A stretch of 64,000 nucleotides of DNA from Bacilli bacterium. Its GTDB lineage: Bacteria > Bacillota_I > Bacilli_A > RFN20 > CAG-826. Shown in pieces: positions 43,387 through 51,773 of this stretch. Location: assembly GCA_024408505.1 (NCBI GenBank), contig JAKSUZ010000004.1, positions 1 to 64,000 of the forward strand. The letters run 5' to 3'. A program made the translations under genes and the position numbers. Under the pieces are notes generated by a model. That model was not told where the DNA came from. It ran no database searches and worked only from the letters and a program-made list of their open reading frames with translations. Positions within the stretch are counted from its first letter, which is position 1. Each line of letters opens with the position of its first letter.

Positions 43387-44412
43387 ATGATATTAACCTT
43401 TCGTTGGTTTAATGATACTGATCCAATCTCTTTAGAATATATTAGTCAAATCCCTAACATGAAGAGTGTCGTAACTGCGGTTTACGATGTTCCGGTTGGG
43501 AAGGTTTGGCCTAAAGAAAAATTAGTAGAGTTAAAGAAAGAATGTCTTAAGCACCATCTTACGATGGAAGTGATTGAATCAATTCCGGTTCATGAAGATA
43601 TTAAACTCGGTAAACCAAGTCGCGATAAATATATCGCTAACTATATTGAGAACATCAAACGTTGCGCTCAAGTTGGCGTGAAATGTATTTGTTATAACTT
43701 TATGCCAGTATTCGATTGGTTACGTACCAATATGAAATATAAACATAAAGATGGTTCTAATTCACTCGCCTATTCTCGTAAAGACTTTGAAAAGATTGAT
43801 CCAAAGCATTTACACTTACCAGGTTGGGACGAATCTTATTCTCCTAAAGAATTACAAAGTTTACTAAAACAATATGAGAAGATGACTCATAAAGATTTAT
43901 TTAATAATCTAGTTTATTTCTTAAAGAAGATTATGCCTACTTGTGAAAAATATAAAGTTAACATGGCAATCCATCCTGATGATCCACCATGGGATATCTT
44001 TAATCTTCCTCGAGTAGTCAGTAACGAAAAGGATTTAGACAATATGTTTAAAGCTGTTCCAAGTAAATGTAACGGCCTGACTTTCTGCACTGGTAGTTTT
44101 GGCGCTGGTCGCTTTAACGATTTAGTGCATATGGCAAATAAATATGCAAAACGGATTTATTTCTTACACGCCCGTAACATTCAATACACCGATAACAAAG
44201 ATTCGTTTGTCGAAACCGGACACATGATGGGTTCATTACCGATGGTAAAAATCATCAAAGCTTTAGTGAAAAACGGATTTAAAGGTTATGTCCGCCCTGA
44301 CCATGGTAGAAATATCTGGGGCGAAAATCATAAACCTGGATACGGCTTATACGATCGCGCTTTAGGAGCGATGTATCTAAATGGTGTCTTTAGCGCATTA
44401 GAAGACAAATGA
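43387..44412 (+). CDS. uxuA: D-mannonate dehydratase
   Basis: A 341-residue UxuA-type barrel that dehydrates D-mannonate to 2-keto-3-deoxygluconate, the substrate of KdgK at 16885. The N-terminal FRWFNDTDPISLEYISQIP, the middle VKCICYNFMPVFDWLRT, MAIHPDDPPWDIFNLPRVV with metal-binding His and Asp, and VRPDHGRNIWGENHKPGYGLYDRALGAMYLNG are characteristic. The ATG at 43387 is used; a GTG two codons earlier is possible. The stop overlaps the next ATG by 4 bases. Confidence 0.93.
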   Translation: MILTFRWFNDTDPISLEYISQIPNMKSVVTAVYDVPVGKVWPKEKLVELKKECLKHHLTMEVIESIPVHEDIKLGKPSRDKYIANYIENIKRCAQVGVKCICYNFMPVFDWLRTNMKYKHKDGSNSLAYSRKDFEKIDPKHLHLPGWDESYSPKELQSLLKQYEKMTHKDLFNNLVYFLKKIMPTCEKYKVNMAIHPDDPPWDIFNLPRVVSNEKDLDNMFKAVPSKCNGLTFCTGSFGAGRFNDLVHMANKYAKRIYFLHARNIQYTDNKDSFVETGHMMGSLPMVKIIKALVKNGFKGYVRPDHGRNIWGENHKPGYGLYDRALGAMYLNGVFSALEDK

Positions 44413-46100
44413 AATTAAATAAGATTTGGGGATACGGCCAACTTTTTGGCTATAGTGCCTACGAAGGTAAAAACCGTTATCAAAATGATCATATTTTGAT
44501 GACCATGAAAGAAGATTTATGTTTTCGTTATGAATTTAAAGAACATTATATTCGTCTAGCATTTATTAATAAAAAAGAAAAAGTAACCTATGAAACAATC
44601 ATGAGTGATTTTGTGCTCGCTAAAATAAATCAAAGTAGATTTATTCTTACTTTTATTGACAACGACACTCTTATCGGCGAATCTCCTAATCTACCAACTT
44701 TTACTTGCGAGGCTACATTAAAGAAAATTAAAAAAATGGATGCAGTTATCTATAACTTTGACCAGCATTATCTTACCTACGCTTACTATAAGACTAAAAA
44801 GACTTATCGTTTTGTAATTCATCATTCGCTTAGTCTAAGTGAGGCCAAAAAAGACATTAAGCATTATTTAAGAATCAATCTTGATTCACTAATTAAACAT
44901 TATCAAAGTTATTATCAAAAGATGCCTAAATGTGAAGATAGTAAATATGAGTCTTTATATTATAAATGTTTAAGCGTTAACAAAGTTAACACTCACACTA
45001 AAGAAGGAAACATTAAACGTTTTTGGACTACGCCTAACCGCGTTCCTCATCGACATATGTGGCTATGGGATAGTGGATTTCATGCTTTAATGATGTCGCA
45101 TTTTAATATGAAATTAGCGGAAGAGTGTTTACTTGCGATGTTAGAGCAAATCGAACCAAGTGGATTATTACCACATATGATAACCCCAAAAACGAAAAGC
45201 AATATCACCCAACCTTGTGTCTTATCTTGGATTAGTTATGAGTTATATCAAAAATCACACCATAAAGATTTCTTAAAGAAAGTAGTGAGTTATCTAGATA
45301 AGTATTTAACTTATGATTTAAAAAATCGTAACTTCCATCATAATGGTTTATTAAGTTGGAAAACTAATCCAGATAATCCTAAATGTAAATGCGATGAATG
45401 TGGATTAGACAACAGCCCGCGTTTTGATTTTGATGAAGATATGGATAGTATCGATTTTTCATCTTATTTAGCGATGGATGCTAGTTACTTATCTGAGATA
45501 TACCACGTTTTAGGTAACTTTAAGAAAGAAGAAGAGTGGAATCAAGTAAGCAAACGAATGACTGACCTAATTAATACTTTACTATACGATAAACATGACC
45601 ATACGTTTTATGACCGTTTAATATCTGGCAAATTAACTAAAGTTTTAACTCCTACTAGTTTCTTGCCTTTATGTTTTAAACAAGTTAATCAAAAAAGAGC
45701 GGAGGAAATGGTTAAAACATTATTTAATAAAAAGTTATTATGTACACCATTCCCATTTGCTACTATTTCACAAAAGGACCCGCGCTTTTCAAATGACATG
45801 TGGAGAGGTGGGGTGTGGCTACATCTAAATTATTTTATAATTCGTGGTCTAAAACAATATGGTTACATTAAACAAGCAAAGCAAATTCGTGATATAACTT
45901 TAAAAACCGTAAATAAATGGTATTCAAAATATGGATGTATATTTGAATTCTTTGATTCAATGGATAAAGTCTCACCATTTAAATGTGCTAGAAAAGGCAA
46001 ACCTTTAAAAGAACCGGATTACCGTAAACATATGCATGCAATTACTGACTTCCATTGGTCAGCGGTATTTACATATTTATTAATTCAAAACGATTATTAA
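44409..46100 (+). CDS. GH63-like glycoside hydrolase
   Basis: A 563-residue cytoplasmic protein with an alpha-toroid of the GH63/trehalase-like type. Key blocks are HRHMWLWDSGFHALMMSHFN (about 215-234), GLLPHMITP, CGLDNSPRFDFDEDMDSIDFSSYLAMDASYL, and FSNDMWRGGVWLHLNYFIIRGL near the end, where the general acid and base Asp/Glu are expected. The family splits alpha-glucosides or mannosylglycerate by inversion. It lacks a signal peptide, so it acts on an imported oligosaccharide. Last plus-strand gene of the run; its stop lies 1 base from the convergent toroid gene. Confidence 0.75.
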   Translation: MKLNKIWGYGQLFGYSAYEGKNRYQNDHILMTMKEDLCFRYEFKEHYIRLAFINKKEKVTYETIMSDFVLAKINQSRFILTFIDNDTLIGESPNLPTFTCEATLKKIKKMDAVIYNFDQHYLTYAYYKTKKTYRFVIHHSLSLSEAKKDIKHYLRINLDSLIKHYQSYYQKMPKCEDSKYESLYYKCLSVNKVNTHTKEGNIKRFWTTPNRVPHRHMWLWDSGFHALMMSHFNMKLAEECLLAMLEQIEPSGLLPHMITPKTKSNITQPCVLSWISYELYQKSHHKDFLKKVVSYLDKYLTYDLKNRNFHHNGLLSWKTNPDNPKCKCDECGLDNSPRFDFDEDMDSIDFSSYLAMDASYLSEIYHVLGNFKKEEEWNQVSKRMTDLINTLLYDKHDHTFYDRLISGKLTKVLTPTSFLPLCFKQVNQKRAEEMVKTLFNKKLLCTPFPFATISQKDPRFSNDMWRGGVWLHLNYFIIRGLKQYGYIKQAKQIRDITLKTVNKWYSKYGCIFEFFDSMDKVSPFKCARKGKPLKEPDYRKHMHAITDFHWSAVFTYLLIQNDY

Positions 46101-46101
46101 T

Positions 46102-47772
46102 TTATTTAATAATAACTTCTAGCTGATGATTCTTAGATGCAATATTATATTGCTTCATCATAAACCCTGGCGTAAGGAAGAAAGTATCTTCTATCTTTAA
46201 TAATTTCCCTTTTTTAACATTTATTTGTCCGCTGATCAAAGGGGTTTTATAGACAAAATCTTTTTGACTTTTAATTGTTATTACTAGTCCGGCATCACTG
46301 AATTTATAAGTAAAATTAAATTTATCCTTTAATTTCAATCCATCTCTACTAGTGAGATAAGAAACAAACTTAAACTCATTATCTTTTTTAATAATTTGGC
46401 AATGATTAAAATAACCCGTTGAATAATACTTATTATTCACTACAGCATCAATTCTTGGATATCCAGGAAGATGTGAATTAGCATCTAAAGGTACTTGCAT
46501 ATTGTTGGGTTCGGTTAACTGATAATCGCCAACTGATCCAACAATTATTGGACGCTTATTCTTTTTATCATATAGAAGAGTAATAGAGCCACCAGTTAGA
46601 TGACCGGAATAAGGGATATTATTATCATAATTAGAGATAGATAATAAATATTTATTATTCGCTAATCGATAAGAATCCATTTCTTTAATGTATGTATTAA
46701 ATGTTTCTTCTGATGGTAGAGTTTGCTTATTTATCGATATCTCACTATCTAGGAAATGATTAACGACAAACGCAAAAGAATTTATGTGTTCAAACGTATG
46801 ATGTAAACACGGATTTTCTTTATGTTTAAAATAATCAGGCCCGCCATATAAAAGTCCATTATGAGTGCACGATAACATTAAAGCAAAATTTCTATTAGCG
46901 GCATCAATGAATCTCTTATCATCTTTGCCTAAAATATAAAATAAAGGTATTAGACCATCACAAGTCCTACTACCATAGTAGGTCCATTTATAATTTCTAC
47001 ATCCTAATGAATTATCAATTGCGCCATCCGGTAAGATAAAAGGTAAATGCCCTTTAGCTAATTTTAAAACTTTTTTATAAGTATCAACGTCTTTACTATA
47101 AAAAGTGTATTTACCTAACGCTAATAAACTTTCTTCTAAATTATATCCAATATCAATCGCTAAACAACCCTTATCTGTTTTTAGATTATGGGGTTGAGAT
47201 TCTCCATAAAGTAAATTATTAGAGGTAATATGCTTTAAAGCATAATTTAAAAGATGTTTTGCTTGTTTTAAATATTTTTGATTATTAAGAATAGTGCCAG
47301 CTAGATAGAGCGCTAAAGAGTTACTAGTTGGATAATTAATATTAGCTACGGTTTTTTCATCTAAATGAAGATATAACCATTTAGCATGTAGTTTAATACG
47401 AGAGAGGACTCTATTATTAATGTTAGTTGGTAAAACCTTTCTACAAGAAAGATAAGTTTCGCATAAAGCGATTTCTTGAAATACCGTTGTATAACGCCAC
47501 AAAGCTTGCATGTCATTATAAATTCCGCCATCATCGCATATTAAATTGTTTGCATAATCTAATAGAGCATCTATTGCATTAAGATATTTAGTGCCTTTAG
47601 TTAATTTATAACAAATAGCGAAGGCGTAAATAGTATCAATACTTCTACCATGTATAAGTTTACAAGCAGGACATAAGAAACCACCATTAACTGATGAATG
47701 GTTATGGTGAATTTGTTTTTTAATTAAAGAATTAGCGAATTCAAGCAACGTTGATTTATATTTATCAATCAT
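46102..47772 (-). CDS. Alpha-toroid protein, possible glycoside hydrolase or lyase
   Basis: A 556-residue cytoplasmic protein. The N-terminal half shows helical repeats typical of an alpha/alpha toroid, with NGGFLCPACKLIHGRSIDTIYAF (about 29-51), YNDMQALWRYTTVFQEIALCE, and NLKTDKGCLAIDIGYNLEESLLALG. The C-terminal part is beta-rich (from about 350). Proteins with GGFxCPACxxIHGR occur in uronic-acid polysaccharide loci, but I cannot name the family safely. It lacks the usual motifs of GH88. It could be the missing enzyme that removes unsaturated uronate. It stands alone on the minus strand, convergent to the locus. Confidence 0.6.
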   Translation of the reverse strand: MIDKYKSTLLEFANSLIKKQIHHNHSSVNGGFLCPACKLIHGRSIDTIYAFAICYKLTKGTKYLNAIDALLDYANNLICDDGGIYNDMQALWRYTTVFQEIALCETYLSCRKVLPTNINNRVLSRIKLHAKWLYLHLDEKTVANINYPTSNSLALYLAGTILNNQKYLKQAKHLLNYALKHITSNNLLYGESQPHNLKTDKGCLAIDIGYNLEESLLALGKYTFYSKDVDTYKKVLKLAKGHLPFILPDGAIDNSLGCRNYKWTYYGSRTCDGLIPLFYILGKDDKRFIDAANRNFALMLSCTHNGLLYGGPDYFKHKENPCLHHTFEHINSFAFVVNHFLDSEISINKQTLPSEETFNTYIKEMDSYRLANNKYLLSISNYDNNIPYSGHLTGGSITLLYDKKNKRPIIVGSVGDYQLTEPNNMQVPLDANSHLPGYPRIDAVVNNKYYSTGYFNHCQIIKKDNEFKFVSYLTSRDGLKLKDKFNFTYKFSDAGLVITIKSQKDFVYKTPLISGQINVKKGKLLKIEDTFFLTPGFMMKQYNIASKNHQLEVIIK

Positions 47773-47802
47773 ATCGCTCCTAACTACAAATATAATTATA
47801 CA

Positions 47803-49434
47803 TTAATTATTAATTGCCACTTTAAAGCTACGATTAGCGAATTTTACTAATTTCTTATTTTCTTCTCTTTGCAATAAAAGTTCTTGAGTGTATTTAATTG
47901 GATTAGTTATACCTTTTTTAACTGGAACATGATACTTCATATTATTAATAGTTTTGTAATCAAAAGTAACTAAGACTTCTTTCTTAACTTTAATGTATTT
48001 ATATTCAAAGTTCATTAATTTATTCGCTTCTGAATCAACAATATTTTTAACCCATGTTTTATTGTAGTAACGTAAGATATTCGCCCAGCACTTCACTAAT
48101 TCTTCACTACTACAAATGGTAAAGATAATAATTGGATTCCATTTTAAATAGAAAGCGGTAAATCCTAATGGAACAATAAATCCCCACATAAATAGACCGT
48201 TTGCCATAAACATCGCTTTCTTATCACCACCGCCAGTAAAGAAGCTATCGTTAATGGTTGCGTTATGTACTTGAGCAAGATAATTAATGGCATAGATGCC
48301 TGAGAACATCCATACAAAATTAGTGAATGATTGCACATCAAAACTAGAATCTTGTGTGTTAAGAGTATTAATCATGAATAACGGAGCATAAACAAAACTC
48401 ATAGCAATGTTGAAAACAGCCAACACCTTTAAGAAGCGCATTACGTCTTTGCTATGTGCATTAGCTTTTCTTAACTCATTCGCGCCTAGTTCACGGCCGA
48501 TTAAGACACTAGTCGCTGCTGTGATACCAGCAGTTGAGCAGTTAACTAATTCACGAACAGTAGCAACAGTATTATTCGCTGTTATTAACGCTTGCGATAA
48601 TGGATCATTACCATCAGTACCGGGAAATGCGATGTGATTAATAACGACTTTACTTACAAGGATATTGCCCACTCCCCATAAAATTCGACTCGCAAGAAGA
48701 GCAACAGTATATTTAAAATATACAGATAACATATCAGCATCAGTATGTAAGAAATATTTAAGAGAGAATTTGGTCTCTTCCATTTTTCGAGTAAAGCAAA
48801 TAAGTAACACTAATTCAATTGCACGAGCCAAAACTGCTGCGATTGCGGGTCCCATACTCGGATTTTCCATAGGAATATAACAAAATCCAGTAGTTAATCC
48901 AACATTAGCTACAAAGGTTGAAATTGATAATATAACAATTAGTTTAGTTTTCTTAGCATTTTTAAGGCTATAAAAATACATTGCAGAAAGCGCTCTAAAA
49001 ATAAAGGCGATTGAAAAGATACGTAGGTAATTAGCGCCGAATTCAATATTACCCTCACCGCCAGTTAAACCAGAAATGATTTCTGTTGGCCAAATCATAC
49101 TAGCAACCATAAACACAATTGCTAAAAGCAAAGATATTTTTAAAGATAAATTAAAAATTTTCCTTACAGATTGGGTATCTTTTTTTCCAATAAACTGAGC
49201 AGAAAAAGCGCTACCGGCAAAAACAAAGCTTAATAACAAGATGTTAAAGATAAAGAAAATATCATTGGCGCTAGTTGTACCATTAAAAGCTGTTTTGCCT
49301 AAAATCGCAAAGATAATAATTGCGCTAGATACATTGAATAATTGGTTAAGGATTTCTTGTCCAATAACCGGAAAAGCTAAACTTAAAAGATCTTTTTTAA
49401 ATTGCTTATCATGAAAAACTTTTATCATACTCAT
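47803..49434 (-). CDS. MATE-family efflux transporter
   Basis: A 543-residue, 12-helix transporter. The first helix block FPVIGQEILNQLFNVSSAIIIFAILG and the repeat of a similar block in the second half, with AGITAATSVLIGRELGANELRKA and FFTGGGDKKAMFMANGLFMWGFIVPLGF, are typical of MATE proteins. They export cationic drugs or metabolites using Na+ or H+. A C-terminal extension of about 90 residues is soluble and lysine-rich. The start is MSMIK; the third codon is an alternative. It is followed by the toroid gene after 30 bases. Confidence 0.88.
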   Translation of the reverse strand: MSMIKVFHDKQFKKDLLSLAFPVIGQEILNQLFNVSSAIIIFAILGKTAFNGTTSANDIFFIFNILLLSFVFAGSAFSAQFIGKKDTQSVRKIFNLSLKISLLLAIVFMVASMIWPTEIISGLTGGEGNIEFGANYLRIFSIAFIFRALSAMYFYSLKNAKKTKLIVILSISTFVANVGLTTGFCYIPMENPSMGPAIAAVLARAIELVLLICFTRKMEETKFSLKYFLHTDADMLSVYFKYTVALLASRILWGVGNILVSKVVINHIAFPGTDGNDPLSQALITANNTVATVRELVNCSTAGITAATSVLIGRELGANELRKANAHSKDVMRFLKVLAVFNIAMSFVYAPLFMINTLNTQDSSFDVQSFTNFVWMFSGIYAINYLAQVHNATINDSFFTGGGDKKAMFMANGLFMWGFIVPLGFTAFYLKWNPIIIFTICSSEELVKCWANILRYYNKTWVKNIVDSEANKLMNFEYKYIKVKKEVLVTFDYKTINNMKYHVPVKKGITNPIKYTQELLLQREENKKLVKFANRSFKVAINN

Positions 49435-49532
49435 AAAAGTATAGCATATTTATTAATGAAATTAATAAGTGAATGATGTTTAAAAACAATTAATTTAATT
49501 TTGTTGTCAAATTTGTTAACATAATTAACGGT

Positions 49533-50027
49533 ATGAAAAAGATTCTAATTAGTGCATGTCTAGTCGGCGATAAGGTTCGTTACGACGGAAAGGGTTGCTA
49601 CACTCCTTTAATCAAGGAACTTTTAAAATACTATGAACTCGTCCCGTTTTGTCCGGAAGTTGAAGGCGGACTTAAATCACCCCGAATTAGAAGTGAAAGA
49701 AGACGTAACGAAGTGAGAAATGAGAAACTAGAGGTAATTACCGATAAATTTGATTTAGGCGCTGAAAAAGCGTTAAACATCTGCCAATACTTGAATATTA
49801 AGATGGCCATTATGAAAGAAGATTCTCCTTCTTGTGGCGTGCATCAAATATATAATGGCTATTTTCAGAAGCGAAAGATTCCTGGTCAAGGCTGGACAAC
49901 CGAGTTATTAACTAAACACGGCATTAAGGTGATAAGCGATCAAGAAATTGAAGATCTACTAAAGATTAAAGAAGCCGAGAAAGAACGCAAAGAGAATAAA
50001 GCAAAAGAAAAACCCCTAAAGAAATAA
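49533..50027 (+). CDS. DUF523 protein (YbbK-like)
   Basis: A 164-residue DUF523 protein: ILISACLVGDKVRYDGKGC at the start, FCPEVEGGLKSPRIRSE, and KEDSPSCGVHQIYNG. Conserved cysteines (Cys9, Cys20, and the Cys of SPSCG) suggest a metal or Fe-S site; the family has no proven role. The C-terminal lysine-rich tail (KEAEKERKENKAKEK) overlaps the left arm of an intrinsic terminator. A CATAAT -10-like element lies 7 bases before the ATG, another possible leaderless start. Confidence 0.87.
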   Translation: MKKILISACLVGDKVRYDGKGCYTPLIKELLKYYELVPFCPEVEGGLKSPRIRSERRRNEVRNEKLEVITDKFDLGAEKALNICQYLNIKMAIMKEDSPSCGVHQIYNGYFQKRKIPGQGWTTELLTKHGIKVISDQEIEDLLKIKEAEKERKENKAKEKPLKK

Positions 50028-50041
50028 GCGATAGGGGTTTT
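50009..50041. terminator. Bidirectional intrinsic terminator
   Basis: AAAACCCCTA (50009-50018) and TAGGGGTTTT (50032-50041) form a perfect 10-bp stem that spans the stop codon of the DUF523 gene. The flanks are T-rich downstream on both strands, so it can end both the DUF523 gene and the convergent BI-1 gene. Confidence 0.8.
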
Positions 50042-50047
50042 AATTTA

Positions 50048-50797
50048 TTAACGATTATTGCTACTAAAAATAACAACTAATCTTAATATATGAATTAAGA
50101 TAATGATGAAATCTAAATATAAGTTAAATGCGAGATAAAGCGCTAAATTGTTATCCGCTTGGCAGCGCATACTAATTTGTTTAATGTTATAAACATCAAA
50201 TGCAGTAATTAACATAATTGCGATTATGACAATTATGCTTGTAATAATATTGATTGGAGCCCAAACTTCAGGTCCTAACACAAGGAAGAAAATAAGATTA
50301 AATAAGCCCATCATTAAGACACCGAATAATAAGCCGAAACCTACTAAACCCATGCCAACTGCGCGTTTACTACGTGTACCAATTAATGCCATACCACCGA
50401 AAGCTAAAGCCGCAATACCAAATGTAGCAGCTAAGGTGTACCACTCAAGTCCTAAGAAAGTAAAACTTGAAAGAAGCACTCCCATACAAACCGCATATAA
50501 AACCAGTGGAATGACCGCTGCTTTACCTCTTCTAAGTGAAGTAAAGGCAATTACTACTGTTAACACGATTTGAGTGATGCTAGCAGTGATTAACGTAATC
50601 ATATAAGCATTATTTCTAACATCAATATCTTTAATACCAAATTGGAAAATAACTGAAACTCCAACTGTTATTGCAACGGTTAGAAGTAAAAATAAGAACA
50701 TATAGGTAAATGCTTTACCTAATAAAGTTCCTTGAGTGGATCTTACACCTACGCCTGAAGATCCCGGTGTACTTGTATTGAAATCGTATGTTGCCAT
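50048..50797 (-). CDS. Bax inhibitor-1 family membrane protein
   Basis: A 249-residue protein with about seven transmembrane helices and the BI-1/YetJ-YbhL layout: FTYMFLFLLLTVAITVGV, LVLYAVCMGVLLSSFTFLGLEWYT, and the signature AFDVYNIKQISM near residue 200, with ALYLAFNLYLDFIIILIHILRL at the end. The family includes pH-sensitive calcium leak channels. It is the last gene of the pfkA-thrS-tpiA-BI-1 run on the minus strand. AGGAGG lies before the ATG. Confidence 0.88.
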   Translation of the reverse strand: MATYDFNTSTPGSSGVGVRSTQGTLLGKAFTYMFLFLLLTVAITVGVSVIFQFGIKDIDVRNNAYMITLITASITQIVLTVVIAFTSLRRGKAAVIPLVLYAVCMGVLLSSFTFLGLEWYTLAATFGIAALAFGGMALIGTRSKRAVGMGLVGFGLLFGVLMMGLFNLIFFLVLGPEVWAPINIITSIIVIIAIMLITAFDVYNIKQISMRCQADNNLALYLAFNLYLDFIIILIHILRLVVIFSSNNR

Positions 50798-50829
50798 AAG
50801 TTTCCTCCTAAATATTACTTTACCTTAAA

Positions 50830-51588
50830 TTAAAGGATGTTTGTTAACAATTCTTTATAAGATTCGATTTTAAGCGAAGCTCCGCCAACTAAAGCTCCAT
50901 CAATATTTGGTGAAGATAGATATTCCTTAATATTGTTAGGTTTCACTGATCCACCATAAAGAATTCTAATTTGATCAGCAACTTGTTGATCATAGAGTTC
51001 CTTAATGATTGAACGGATATAACCACATATATCTTCGGCAATTTCTTTAGAAGCATTTTTACCAGTACCAATACTCCAAATCGGTTCATAGGCAATTACA
51101 ACTTTACTAGCGTCGTCTTTAGATACATCTTTAAAACCTTTAACGATTTGGTCTTTTACAAATGGTTTAGTTTGACCATCTTCATAAGTCTTTAATGATT
51201 CACCACAACAATATAATGGAGTCATCTTTGCGCTTAATAATTTCTTAATCTTTAAATTACAAGCTTCACTAGTCTCGTTGTTATAAGTTCTTCTTTCCGA
51301 GTGACCAATAATGGCCCAATTAACATTAATTGCTTGGAGCATTTCAGTAGAAACTTCACCCGTATAAGCACCACTAGTTAAATGATGAACATTTTGAGAT
51401 GAAATAATTAAACCTTCAGGCGCATGCTTCTTAGCACAGCAAAGGGATAAGAATGTTGGTGCAACACCAATATCAATATTATGTTCTTTAGCAAGTTTAA
51501 CAATATCACCGCATACTTCTACAAATTCTTTGGCTTCCTGGTTAGTTTTATTCATTTTCCAGTTGCCCATTAATAGTTTCTTTCTCAT
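50830..51588 (-). CDS. tpiA: Triosephosphate isomerase
   Basis: A 252-residue TIM that interconverts dihydroxyacetone phosphate and glyceraldehyde 3-phosphate. The catalytic lysine is in GNWKMNK (Lys11), histidine in IGHSERR (about 94-100), and glutamate in AYEPIWSIGTGK (about 166-177). The phosphate loop is ILYGGSVKPNN. It has its own promoter (TTGTTG at 51643-51648, 16 bases, TATAAT at 51621-51626, minus strand) and AAGGAG before the start. A 74-bp element shared with pfkA lies upstream. Confidence 0.96.
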   Translation of the reverse strand: MRKKLLMGNWKMNKTNQEAKEFVEVCGDIVKLAKEHNIDIGVAPTFLSLCCAKKHAPEGLIISSQNVHHLTSGAYTGEVSTEMLQAINVNWAIIGHSERRTYNNETSEACNLKIKKLLSAKMTPLYCCGESLKTYEDGQTKPFVKDQIVKGFKDVSKDDASKVVIAYEPIWSIGTGKNASKEIAEDICGYIRSIIKELYDQQVADQIRILYGGSVKPNNIKEYLSSPNIDGALVGGASLKIESYKELLTNIL

Positions 51589-51620
51589 AGAAAATAAACT
51601 CCTTTTTAGATTCTTTATAT

Positions 51621-51648
51621 ATTATAAATGATTATTTACATTCAACAA
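51621..51648 (-). promoter_or_regulatory. tpiA promoter
   Basis: On the minus strand TTGTTG (51643-51648), a 16-base spacer and a perfect TATAAT (51621-51626) precede the tpiA start, with an AAAGGAG ribosome binding site nearer the ATG. It allows tpiA to be transcribed apart from thrS. Confidence 0.6.
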
Positions 51649-51678
51649 TAAAAACATCACCTTTATTACACTGTTTTC

Positions 51679-51752
51679 AAAAAGTTAACTAACTGGATGA
51701 AATGGTTAACTTTCTTTAAAACTCAAAAAATTTATATTTATTTTATAAATAA
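51679..51752. repeat. 74-bp element upstream of tpiA, shared with pfkA
   Basis: About 74 bp that align without gaps to 54527-54600. Both copies have an inverted GTTAAC pair (here 51684-51689 and 51705-51710), a CTAAA/TTAAA-rCTCrAAAAA stretch, and a closing TATTTATTTTATAAATAA. On the minus strand the dyad is followed by a T-run (GTTAACTTTTTG), so this copy could end thrS transcripts, or it could be a regulatory site for tpiA. Confidence 0.6.
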
Positions 51753-51773
51753 GAGAATCAAAGAAGATAACAT

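Noticed and set aside
51589-51773. T-box riboswitch near thrS
   Set aside because: The region lies downstream of thrS, not upstream; no specifier loop or T-box sequence is seen. thrS begins 5 bases after pfkA, so it has no leader.
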